A stretch of DNA of 57,329 nt. Source: Pseudomonadota bacterium (GTDB lineage Bacteria; Desulfobacterota; Desulfobulbia; Desulfobulbales; Desulfocapsaceae). Positions within the stretch are counted from its first letter, which is position 1. Every line of letters starts with the position of its first letter. This document shows, one piece after another, positions 17,066 through 25,140 of the stretch. The notes below the pieces were generated by a model, which had not been told where the DNA came from, ran no database searches, and saw nothing but the letters and a program-made list of their open reading frames with translations. The position numbers were made by a program, and so were the translations under genes. The stretch lies in contig JAHJNL010000044.1 in NCBI GenBank assembly GCA_018820855.1, positions 78,808 through 136,136 of the forward strand, written 5' to 3'.

Positions 17066-18067
17066 ATGGCAAATGAGTTGAAAACATATAGGGCCCTGGT
17101 TGTCTGTGAGAAAGATAAAGGAACATATTCTCGTGAAGTCAAAGCACTCGATTTTGCCCAGTTGCCTGTTAATGAAGTACTGGTTAAGGTGCATTATTCA
17201 TCCTTGAATTATAAAGATGCATTGTCTGCTTCCGGCAACCGGGGGGTGACCAGAAGATATCCGCATGTCCCTGGAATTGATGCGGTCGGGGTGGTTGTAA
17301 AGTCTCCAAGTCCCGCATTTAGTGCAGGTGATAGAGTTATCGCTTCAGGTTTTGATCTCGGAATGAATCATGCCGGTGGATTTGCTCAATACCTGACAGC
17401 TCCCGCAGATTGGCTGGTTCCTCTTCCAGAGGCAATGAGCTTTAAGGAGAGTATGATATGGGGAACAGCAGGTTTTACAGCTGCTCAGTGCGTTGCCAGA
17501 CTCCTTGAAAATGGTGCGTCGCCAGGAAGAGGGAAGATACTGGTAACAGGCGCTTCCGGAGGGGTGGGCTCGGTTTCTGTAGCTATTCTCGCAAAACTTG
17601 GTTTTGAGGTTGTAGCTGTCACCGGCAAAGATGCAGGCCAGTTTCTGCAGGGGCTAGGCGCCGCTGATATCCTGACTAGAGATGGATTCGTCGAGGATAA
17701 TGTTAAGCTGCTTCTCAAGGAAAAATGGGCTGGTGTCGTCGATACAGTCGGAGGAAGGTATCTGGAGACGGCGATCAGACAAAGTTGTTATGGTACGACG
17801 GTGACCTGTTGCGGCAATGTCGCTTCAGCTGATCTTCATTTTTCAGTGTATCCTTTTATTTTGAGAGGGGTTACTCTTGTTGGTATAGACTCAGCACAGT
17901 GCCCCGTTTACCGAAGGATTGAGCTCTGGCAAAAGATGGCAGGAGAGTGGGCTCTGGATCAACTTGCCGATCTCGCAACAGTGATTACGTTAGATGAACT
18001 TGAGGAAAAAATAGACGAAATGCTGGCAGGAAAAGTCAGGGGTCGAATTGTTGTCAAAATAATGTAA
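17066..18067 (+). CDS. Zinc-free medium-chain reductase of the YhdH/AcuI type (NADPH-dependent acrylyl-CoA/quinone reductase family)
   Basis: Medium-chain dehydrogenase/reductase of 333 aa. YhdH/AcuI members reduce acrylyl-CoA or related enoyl compounds with NADPH. The N-terminal GroES-like half has the family mark SSLNYKDALSASGNRG and HVPGIDAVG. The Rossmann half has VTGASGGVGSVSVAILAKLG for nucleotide binding. The C-terminal end KVRGRIVVKIM is typical. No structural-zinc cysteine set is present, as expected for this subgroup. It is divergent from metK with 216 bp between them. The true substrate cannot be told from sequence, so no symbol is given. Confidence 0.85.
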   Translation: MANELKTYRALVVCEKDKGTYSREVKALDFAQLPVNEVLVKVHYSSLNYKDALSASGNRGVTRRYPHVPGIDAVGVVVKSPSPAFSAGDRVIASGFDLGMNHAGGFAQYLTAPADWLVPLPEAMSFKESMIWGTAGFTAAQCVARLLENGASPGRGKILVTGASGGVGSVSVAILAKLGFEVVAVTGKDAGQFLQGLGAADILTRDGFVEDNVKLLLKEKWAGVVDTVGGRYLETAIRQSCYGTTVTCCGNVASADLHFSVYPFILRGVTLVGIDSAQCPVYRRIELWQKMAGEWALDQLADLATVITLDELEEKIDEMLAGKVRGRIVVKIM

Positions 18068-18313
18068 GGGCTTATCACTGCAACCGCACCTTCGTTCGCC
18101 AACTGAAGTTTGTTTGGAGGATGATCATCCGACTCACATGGAAACCTGTAGCTTTGTGAAAATGGCACTATCTTTGATATGTTTTGCTTCTGCATGAATC
18201 TGGCGCTGGTAACCTTTTACCGTATCGCAACGTACTAAAAAGACACTTTTCCCCGATGAGTCTATTGTAAAATAGTTTAGAACCACCGCAACCATCTGTA
18301 AGGAGCAATGGTA

Positions 18314-19285
18314 ATGTCCATAGAAGAGGCGCAAGAAGTTTTGTTAATTGAAGAACAAGGGCTGGCCGCAGTCCGGGAACGTATAGGAGAGGAATTTAAT
18401 CAGGCAGTGGAGGCAATTCTTTCTTGTCCCAGCAGGCTGGTAATAACCGGTATCGGAAAATCAGGCCTTGTCGGGCAAAAAATTTCCGCTACTTTAAATT
18501 CCACAGGAACTCCATCTTTTTTTCTGCATCCGGTGGAGGCTATGCATGGCGATCTGGGGATGGTTGCTCCTTCCGATGTTGTTATTGCTATTTCCTATTC
18601 TGGCGAGACCGCGGAACTCAATGGGCTCCTGGTCAGTCTGAAAAGGAGAGGGACAACCATCATAGCTATGACCGGTGGCTGTGAATCTTCTCTTGCCAGG
18701 TCCAGTGATATTGTTCTTGATATCAGAGTTCCGATGGAGGCGTGTCCCCTTGGGCTTGCTCCAACAGCAAGTACCACTGCAACGCTTGCCATGGGTGACG
18801 CACTGGCAGTGGTGCTTCTGAAGCGAAAGCAGTTCCGGGCGGCCGATTTTCGTGAGAATCATCCGGGAGGCAGTCTTGGTGAAAGGTTGAAAGTTAATGT
18901 CAGCGAGGTCATGCTGAAGGGTGAGGCCATTCCCTCTGTAAAGATGGGGACGTCAGCTCTCTCGGCAATGGCAGTCCTTAATAGGGAAAATCTGGGGGCG
19001 GTGCTGATTATTGACGAGGAGTCCAGGGTCAGAGGCATTATCACTGACGGAGATGTCAGGCGTGCCATGGTGGAAGGGCGGGATCTCTCAACGGCAAAGG
19101 TGGATGAGATGATGACCGTTGATCCTGTCACTATTCGGGGTGGTGTACAGGCTGTTGATGCTCTTAGCATCATGCAGCAGCATGAGATCACGATCTTACC
19201 TATTGTTGGTGAGAGTGCAGGACTGATCGGGATTCTTCATCTCCATGATTTGCTGGGCAAAGGCGAATTTCGTTTTTTAGTCTGA
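18314..19285 (+). CDS. kdsD: D-arabinose 5-phosphate isomerase (SIS + two CBS domains)
   Basis: Converts ribulose 5-phosphate to arabinose 5-phosphate, the first step to Kdo for lipopolysaccharide. The SIS domain spans about 35-180, with VITGIGKSGLVGQKISATLNS, STGTPSFFLHPVEAMHGDLG and ISYSGETAEL. Then HPGGSLGERL leads into two CBS repeats (about 205-320). The ATG at 18314 is preferred because AAGGAG (18300-18305) is eight bases upstream; the in-frame ATG at 18308 is too close to it. Length about 323 aa matches the family. The adjacent small gene cooT follows after nine bases. Confidence 0.93.
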   Translation: MSIEEAQEVLLIEEQGLAAVRERIGEEFNQAVEAILSCPSRLVITGIGKSGLVGQKISATLNSTGTPSFFLHPVEAMHGDLGMVAPSDVVIAISYSGETAELNGLLVSLKRRGTTIIAMTGGCESSLARSSDIVLDIRVPMEACPLGLAPTASTTATLAMGDALAVVLLKRKQFRAADFRENHPGGSLGERLKVNVSEVMLKGEAIPSVKMGTSALSAMAVLNRENLGAVLIIDEESRVRGIITDGDVRRAMVEGRDLSTAKVDEMMTVDPVTIRGGVQAVDALSIMQQHEITILPIVGESAGLIGILHLHDLLGKGEFRFLV

Positions 19286-19294
19286 GGAAAAAAT

Positions 19295-19501
19295 ATGTGT
19301 CAGATGAGCGTTTTTTTGGTTAAAGATGAAAAAGAAGAGCTGGTGATGGAATCTGTGACCAGATTGGATGTCAAAGGGGGTGGGGTTGAGGTCTGTACCT
19401 TTTTTGAAGAACCGAAATTTGTGCCGGGAGTTCAGGTGCAATCTATCGATTTTCTGGGCGGAAAGGTTTTTATAGGGTCTCTGCCCGAGACCTCAAAGTA
19501 A
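19295..19501 (+). CDS. CooT-family small nickel-binding protein
   Basis: 68 aa. The N-terminus MCQMSVFLVKDEKEELVMES and the following FEEPKFVPGVQVQSIDFLGGKVFIG match the CooT family. In that family Cys2 is a nickel ligand and members support nickel delivery to CO dehydrogenase and perhaps other enzymes. GAGGA is upstream of the ATG. No carbon monoxide dehydrogenase gene is in the window. The next gene ends in seven histidines, which strengthens the metal-handling reading. Confidence 0.8.
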   Translation: MCQMSVFLVKDEKEELVMESVTRLDVKGGGVEVCTFFEEPKFVPGVQVQSIDFLGGKVFIGSLPETSK

Positions 19502-19573
19502 AAAAACACCTTGCTTTCCCCTCTGATAAAAAGAAAACATCCTTACACGAGAAGAAGAGTTGGAGAAGAATAC

Positions 19574-19825
19574 ATGAATCAACTAGAGAAATTACAAGTA
19601 TTGCTACCCCACTGGATTGAGCATAATCACGGTCATGCTGAAGAGTGTCGAAAATGGGCGGCCCTGGTAGTGCAGAATGAATCGGCAGAAGAGGTCAGTT
19701 TGCATCTTGCTGCCGCTTTTGCTGCCATGGAGACCGTTGGCGATTGTCTGGAAAAGGCTCTGGTAGCAGCGGGCGGCGCAAAGAAAGGTGATGAAAGTGG
19801 TCATCACCACCATCATCATCACTAG
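19574..19825 (+). CDS. Small helical protein with a natural C-terminal seven-histidine tail
   Basis: With the ATG at 19574 (GGAGAAG upstream) the product is 83 aa. It begins MNQLEKLQVLLPHWIEHNHG and forms a helical core with conserved-looking HWIEHN and HAEECRKWA, then ends GDESG followed by seven consecutive His codons. The core is seen in small proteins of anaerobes that sit next to CooT-like genes (from memory, not searched). I infer a nickel storage or delivery role. The longer upstream in-frame start has no ribosome-binding site. Confidence 0.75.
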   Translation: MNQLEKLQVLLPHWIEHNHGHAEECRKWAALVVQNESAEEVSLHLAAAFAAMETVGDCLEKALVAAGGAKKGDESGHHHHHHH

Positions 19826-19866
19826 TTAATGGCATCCTTTCAGATCAGAGGTTCCGCCCAGATCCT

Positions 19867-22332
19867 TTATTGATCTTCGCTGTAGAACTCCCACTGTTCG
19901 CTGGCAGGAGAGTAGAGATAATTCATCTGCAGACGTATCGGCCTTCCTCCGCTCTCCTCGGTACACTGCATTCTGAAAAGCAATTTATTTCCTATTTTTT
20001 TCAAATATTCGACTTTGGGTGAGCTGAGTACGGAGTGAGCAGCTGCCGGATAGTGTTTGATGAACAGGCTGTTAAAGTTATCGAGGAGGTATGTGGTTTT
20101 TTCGATAATAAGCAGTTGTTTTTCTGCAGCATTTATTTGACTGGAAATGTCCTGAAGAACGGTTTGAAATTCTGGCAGTGCTACAAAGGGACTGGCCGTA
20201 ATGGATTCTTTAATGTTCTGCAGCTTTGCCAGCGCAGGACCATATTTTTCCGATTTAAGATACTTTGCCGCATCTTGTTTGTCGCGGATGATAGAGGCGT
20301 GGAGCATAATCCGTGAGAGTTTATCACGACTGTCTTTGGTGTTTATCTGGCTGAGTAGCTTGCTGTTTTCTTCAAGGAGGACAATGGCCTGCTCATACTG
20401 GATAATGGCATCATCCCAATTCGACGCGGCAAAGGCTTCTTGTCCTTTTTCCACCGTCATGTAGATTTTAGTTCGGGCAATGTTTTCATGCAGATTGGAT
20501 ATGGTAGCCGAATCAGGGAGCTCCAGCTTCACAACCAGTTCCAGGGCACGCTGGTAACTATCCAGAGCAGATAACCAGTCATTGTTATTGAAGAAAATGT
20601 GGCCTTGATCCCGCAGGGTGTTGAACTTCGTCTGATTGGAGAGAAGTTCCAGCTGAACGATATCTTCCAACGGGACATTAGGATCTGTCTTGGCCAGCTG
20701 TAATGCCTTGCTGAAGTGTTCTGAGGCGCCGTCCCAGTCGGAGACGGACAAACATTTTTCTCCGGCAAGCATAGCTGCGTTTAAACGGGCACGTGGCAGT
20801 TGCTTGTGTACTTCGGCAATCAGGGCCTTTTCGATGGCTGGGGTCTTTGTCGCTGTTTCAAGGGCTTTTTCGTAATAGAGGGCAGCTTCCTGCCAGATTT
20901 TCTGTTGAAAGAGTGTATCTCCGTTTTTTTTCGCCTCGTTGAAGGTCATGATTAATTTTTTTGTTGCTTCAGAGACAAATTGTCCGTCAAGCAATGTTTT
21001 GCCTGCCAGTCCCTGGCGAAGTTTTTCTGATGCTAACAGCGTTCTGATTTCTTGAGTCAGGAGTTTTTTTTCATTCTGCTTGACGAGTCGAACACCTGAA
21101 AGAAGGTCGAGTGCTTCTTCGCATTTTCGTTCTGCACCACTGAAATTGTTTGCATCCAATAAGGTCCGACACTCGGTGGCACTCTGTTGTGCATCTTTAA
21201 GGCCGGAACTGAGAGAAAAGTAGGAGATGGCAATAGTTGCAAGAAGGGCAATACTCCCGCCTCCTATGGCGTAAAGTGCCCAACGGCTGCCGCCTGGTTT
21301 TCTTTCCTCGTAAAAGGTCCTTTCTCCCTTGGGGGAAGCAAGGGAGGGAGGAACTCCTTCGACAAATGGAGCATCGGAGTCTGTGGAGGGCTCTTTTTTC
21401 TCCGCCTCTCTATCTTGCTTGCCTCCTGTTACCCAGTCCCCTAAAAGGTCAAGGGATTGCTGAATTCTCTCTTTTGCTTCCTGAAGAAGGGGATAATCGG
21501 AGACAAGTTCGCCAACGGCCGCATACTTTTCCCAGGCCTTTTTATGCTCTCCCCGATGTTCAAAGTCATCTGCCTCACGGTAAAGAGCCATGGCTTTATC
21601 CATGGCCTTCTGAACCTGTACTTCCAGATCCTCGCGTCCATTGAAATGGGATTCGATAGATTGGAGCTCCTGAGAGAGGGCATGAAAACGTTTTTGTCTG
21701 GCTATGACTCGCAGGCGGTCAATATCGATGCTTACGGTAAGATGGGGGGGGGTGTCTTCGTAGGGGGATTCATCGTCTTTTTCAAGAGAAAAGTGCTGGC
21801 TGAAATCGTCATCACTCAGGATGTCGATTTCGTCAATTTCAATAGCTTCATCATCTCTCTCCTGTGTTGATGAGGAAGTAGCAAATACCGGCTGTTCAAA
21901 AGGGAGGCGGTCGCCGTGTTCTTGGTACCATTCGGATGCTTCTTCATTGAAAGAATTGGTGAGAGAATAGATTTCTCCAGATATCATATGGCCGATATGG
22001 AGGATGAGCTTGGCAATGGACTGATCTGCTTGCCAGGCATCGCCGATACATATTGCTGAAGAATCAAAATCAGGATGAAAGATGGGAGTTTCCGGGCGAC
22101 AATTAGGGGGGAAATGGGGAAAGCCAAAGGGAAGTGATATGGAAATAACGTGCTTGGCACAGGACTGGACCTCGCCCCCTTCTTCTTTGCAGACCCCCTT
22201 GATCTTATAAGTGACTCTGTATTGTTCAGGAGGGTTCCCTTCTTCAGGAGTTACCGTGATTTGGGGGATGTTGGCAAAGTAATCTGTTACTTCCTGAAAT
22301 ACTATTTCGAGTTGCTTGCTAGTATTGCTCAT
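19867..22332 (-). CDS. Membrane protein with ubiquitin-conjugating-enzyme (E2)-like N-terminal domain and TPR-like repeats
   Basis: 821 aa. Residues about 1-145 resemble the E2/UBC fold: LPFGFPHFPPNCRPETPIFH, then HPD at 86-88 (E2 HPN position), Cys95 in AICIGD at the place of the E2 active-site cysteine, then W100 and a helical end (KLILHIGHMISGEIY). An acidic linker (about 155-195) and helical repeats (about 200-300) follow. A single membrane segment at 351-373 (after a basic patch) puts the N-terminal half in the cytoplasm. Residues 375-750 are repeated helical pairs of TPR character on the outer side, with a final 70-residue domain. No ubiquitin-like protein, E1 or JAB protease lies nearby. 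It is divergent from a cNMP/DUF4388 gene. Confidence 0.75.
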   Translation of the reverse strand: MSNTSKQLEIVFQEVTDYFANIPQITVTPEEGNPPEQYRVTYKIKGVCKEEGGEVQSCAKHVISISLPFGFPHFPPNCRPETPIFHPDFDSSAICIGDAWQADQSIAKLILHIGHMISGEIYSLTNSFNEEASEWYQEHGDRLPFEQPVFATSSSTQERDDEAIEIDEIDILSDDDFSQHFSLEKDDESPYEDTPPHLTVSIDIDRLRVIARQKRFHALSQELQSIESHFNGREDLEVQVQKAMDKAMALYREADDFEHRGEHKKAWEKYAAVGELVSDYPLLQEAKERIQQSLDLLGDWVTGGKQDREAEKKEPSTDSDAPFVEGVPPSLASPKGERTFYEERKPGGSRWALYAIGGGSIALLATIAISYFSLSSGLKDAQQSATECRTLLDANNFSGAERKCEEALDLLSGVRLVKQNEKKLLTQEIRTLLASEKLRQGLAGKTLLDGQFVSEATKKLIMTFNEAKKNGDTLFQQKIWQEAALYYEKALETATKTPAIEKALIAEVHKQLPRARLNAAMLAGEKCLSVSDWDGASEHFSKALQLAKTDPNVPLEDIVQLELLSNQTKFNTLRDQGHIFFNNNDWLSALDSYQRALELVVKLELPDSATISNLHENIARTKIYMTVEKGQEAFAASNWDDAIIQYEQAIVLLEENSKLLSQINTKDSRDKLSRIMLHASIIRDKQDAAKYLKSEKYGPALAKLQNIKESITASPFVALPEFQTVLQDISSQINAAEKQLLIIEKTTYLLDNFNSLFIKHYPAAAHSVLSSPKVEYLKKIGNKLLFRMQCTEESGGRPIRLQMNYLYSPASEQWEFYSEDQ

Positions 22333-22612
22333 GCTGATTATTTGGTCGTGTAAGGAGAAGGCGAAATTGAAGATGCACGGCTTCTCAGGTTGAATGAATT
22401 CGGACCTTAATTCCTTCGCATTTTTTTGACTGAGCCTATAAAGGTGAGTGCAATTCGCAATTTCAGGCAGTTATCACATTTTTATGGCCATCATGATAAA
22501 TATTAATGACTATACCAAGTACTTCAAGCAAAATACAAAAAAAATGCTGTATTTATAAAAAATATATCTTTTTAACCTTCTCATACGAAAGAGTGTGGTA
22601 AAAGTATAAATA

Positions 22613-23668
22613 ATGAAAGCGCTCAAACTCTATTTTAAGATTATTACTGATAATAACTGTCCTCTCTATGAACGGGGAGAATTGCTGTCCCTCTCTGAAA
22701 GAACCCTTTGCTGTCCAGAGAATAAGGCAACCTGTCTGATTCTTGTCAGAGAGATGACCGGACTTCTTTTTCATCTCCTTGATGAGACCAGAGTCCCGGT
22801 CAGGAAAGGGAATGTTTTTAGTTGCAGCGGGTGCACAGGTCTTATCAAATTCGAGCTTATTTCCGAAAAAGATGCCCATGAGGCAGGCCTGATTTCAGCA
22901 CTTCCTGTGCTCGATTCGGAAGCCGTGTCCTTGCTGGCCAGCATCCGCGATTTTCCCATGATTAAGGCTATACCGGAGCCCGATCTTGTGCGGGTTGTCC
23001 ACCGGTTACGCAAAGAACGGGTGGCTTCCGGTGCCACTCTTATCCGTAAGGGACAGAGTTCTCTCTATCTTTATGTTATTCTTTCCGGAAACATGGTGGT
23101 CAGTGATGGCTCACTGGTCATAGCCACCCTGAGCCCAGGAGAGATTTGCGGTGAAATGAGTTATCTCGTGGGCGACGTAGCTGGGGCTGATGTCAAGGCT
23201 ATAACAGATGCTGAGGTCCTTTCCATTGCCGGAGACGATGTCAGTAAACTTCTTGACCGAATTCCCGGTCTGCAGTTGTTCATGGCCAAAGTGCTTGCGC
23301 AACGATTGAGCCGAGCCAACGCTACCCGCTTCAATACCTTTGATGCCTGTATGAGTGGGAGTATCCCCGAGATGCCTCCTGCCGAGCTTTTTCAGATTTT
23401 TCACATGAATAAAAAGACAGGTGTTCTCACCCTCGATTTTCCCCAGGGTATGGCCAAGGTTTCTTTTCGGGAAGGTTGTGTCATTAATGCCCACTACGGG
23501 GAACAAAATAATCAGGAAGCTATCTTTGCCATGTTGGGAGAAAAGGAAGGGCGCTATACCTTTACCACAGGTCTTTCCCCGGAAGAGATGCGCTCTGCCG
23601 AGATCGGGGATTTTATGATGCTTCTCATGGAAGGAATCAAGCGGATCGATGAAACAGCAGAGAGGTAA
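22613..23668 (+). CDS. Cyclic-nucleotide-binding-domain protein with C-terminal DUF4388 (PATAN-like) domain
   Basis: 351 aa, soluble. Residues 1-90 form a Cys-rich segment (NCPLYERGELL, TLCCPENKATC, and CSGC at 71-74) that may bind metal. A cNMP-binding jelly roll spans about 115-240 (SGATLIRKGQSSLYLYVILS, SPGEICGEMSYLVGD). A DUF4388 domain at about 250-335 (PPAELFQIFHMNKKTGVLTL, REGCVINAHYG) closes it. There is no DNA-binding domain, so it is likely a signalling adaptor and not a CRP-type regulator. It is divergent from the E2-like gene and convergent with the HAD phosphatase (five bases between stops). Confidence 0.85.
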   Translation: MKALKLYFKIITDNNCPLYERGELLSLSERTLCCPENKATCLILVREMTGLLFHLLDETRVPVRKGNVFSCSGCTGLIKFELISEKDAHEAGLISALPVLDSEAVSLLASIRDFPMIKAIPEPDLVRVVHRLRKERVASGATLIRKGQSSLYLYVILSGNMVVSDGSLVIATLSPGEICGEMSYLVGDVAGADVKAITDAEVLSIAGDDVSKLLDRIPGLQLFMAKVLAQRLSRANATRFNTFDACMSGSIPEMPPAELFQIFHMNKKTGVLTLDFPQGMAKVSFREGCVINAHYGEQNNQEAIFAMLGEKEGRYTFTTGLSPEEMRSAEIGDFMMLLMEGIKRIDETAER

Positions 23669-23673
23669 TGAGG

Positions 23674-24318
23674 TCAGTGGCTGAAATCAAGAAAGGGAGG
23701 CAGGCTCAGAATTTCCATGAAGCTGGAGACGTGGTACTCTGCTGAAAGATTTGAGTTCTTAAAGGCGATGAGTCGCATATTGCACGCTTCAGAGTGTTGC
23801 CGGTCAATGATGGAATCGCCGATGTAGATGGCCTCTTCCGCCTGACAGTTACAGTGGTCGAGGATCTCAAGTAAGGCGTCAGGCGCAGGTTTGGGTCGCT
23901 TTGCATTCTCTGCTGTCATCACCTTGGTGAAGTAGTCGCGGAGGTGGAAAATATCCAGGATCGATGTCATGGTGTTGGTCCGGTTGGTGGAGATTGCAAG
24001 CTGATAGCGTGAACTGCAGGCGTCAAGAAATTCAATGAGGTCTTCTTCCATCCGCATGTACTTGAGAAAGGGGGCATATCCTATTTCTTCTCGGTAGCGG
24101 TTGACTGCCTGCAGATCTTGGTCGGGGTAGTGGCGAAAGATATGCGGAACTGACTCCATCACATTGTGGATATGCACAAATTCCAGCTCGTCCATATCCA
24201 TGGGCGGGTAGTTAAAGTGTTGCAGCAGGTGGTTGTAGTATGATTGATTGGCTGCGATGGAGTCAAACATTACTCCATCGCAGTCAAAGATGACGACCTT
24301 GAGTTTCATTGCATCCAT
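23674..24318 (-). CDS. HAD-superfamily phosphatase
   Basis: About 214 aa from the ATG at 24318 (MDAMKLKVVIFDCDG). Motif I is VVIFDCDGVMFDS with the nucleophile Asp, motif II is AISTNRTN, the motif III lysine is in KRPKPAPDALLE, and motif IV is AIYIGDSIIDRQ, so the catalytic set is complete. It resembles phosphoglycolate-phosphatase-type HADs, but the substrate is not known. The ribosome-binding site is poor for every candidate start (24375 GTG, 24318 and 24309 ATG), so the N-terminus is uncertain. Confidence 0.85.
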   Translation of the reverse strand: MDAMKLKVVIFDCDGVMFDSIAANQSYYNHLLQHFNYPPMDMDELEFVHIHNVMESVPHIFRHYPDQDLQAVNRYREEIGYAPFLKYMRMEEDLIEFLDACSSRYQLAISTNRTNTMTSILDIFHLRDYFTKVMTAENAKRPKPAPDALLEILDHCNCQAEEAIYIGDSIIDRQHSEACNMRLIAFKNSNLSAEYHVSSFMEILSLPPFLDFSH

Positions 24319-24404
24319 TTTGGTGTATATGGGAGGGGAACTATATTTGACATTCGGAATGTGATTGTTTGTCACTGCTGCACGTGCTTAATGATCGTTT
24401 TGTT

Positions 24405-25136
24405 TCATTTCTGAAAAAGTACTCTGGATAACCAGGTTACTGCAAAGAGAAGCAGTTGCTCATCATCCGTGCAGGCCTCTCTCTGTGGAAGGTATTGTTC
24501 CTGGTTCGGGAGTCCGCCTGCTTCAAGTTGTTCACGAAAGCTGTCGATGTTGTAGAGTGCCAGGACAAAGAAAGCTGTCTCTTCGCTTGTCAGTCGCATT
24601 CCTCTGCGTATTTTCTCATGCTGCAGCACTGAGGTCACCCGATCGTTCATTTCGTTATATCGTTTTAATCCTTGGTCCATGCTGTATTTTTTGGCTGTCT
24701 GGGACTCTTTTTCCAGAAATCCGTGGCAGTGTGTCTCTTTGAGGAGGACAAAGAATTCCTGTATGGACTGATCGCCTTGCCGCTTGGCAGCTCTACCCAT
24801 GGGGTAAGTTCGGCAGGCACCCGGTCTTCCCGCATAAACAGTACAGCCTTTGTTCGAAACAAAGACACAAGAGGCCTGACCGTCATCGACCATGGTGAGG
24901 TAGAAGCGGGGAAAAGCCTCGTCTGCCTCTTGCTCCATGATGACATAACGATCGAGAAAGGTCTCGGAGTGGAGACCTGTTTCCTGTTTCAGGCGTAGAA
25001 TGTCATAGGGCGTCAAGGACAGTTCAAGCTCCCGGCAGCAGTCGGTGAAACAGTCAACACCCGGGTGACAGGAAAATGAGAAGTATTCATCGTCCTGTAT
25101 CCGGGTGACATGTTTTGGGAGCTGCATCCGGTCCAT
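24405..25136 (-). CDS. YkgJ-type cysteine-cluster protein (zinc/iron-chelate family)
   Basis: 243 aa from the ATG at 25136, where AAGGA upstream overlaps the end of secDF. The cluster motif is visible: FSCHPGVDCFTDCCRELELSLTP at the N-terminus (written in parts: CHPGVDC, then DCC) and a second group CVFVSNKGCTVYAGRPGACR, typical of the YkgJ/UPF0153 family with 8-9 conserved cysteines that bind Zn or an Fe-S cluster. The function of the family is unknown. A longer upstream frame overlapping secDF has no support. Confidence 0.85.
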   Translation of the reverse strand: MDRMQLPKHVTRIQDDEYFSFSCHPGVDCFTDCCRELELSLTPYDILRLKQETGLHSETFLDRYVIMEQEADEAFPRFYLTMVDDGQASCVFVSNKGCTVYAGRPGACRTYPMGRAAKRQGDQSIQEFFVLLKETHCHGFLEKESQTAKKYSMDQGLKRYNEMNDRVTSVLQHEKIRRGMRLTSEETAFFVLALYNIDSFREQLEAGGLPNQEQYLPQREACTDDEQLLLFAVTWLSRVLFQK

Positions 25137-25140
25137 GGTT

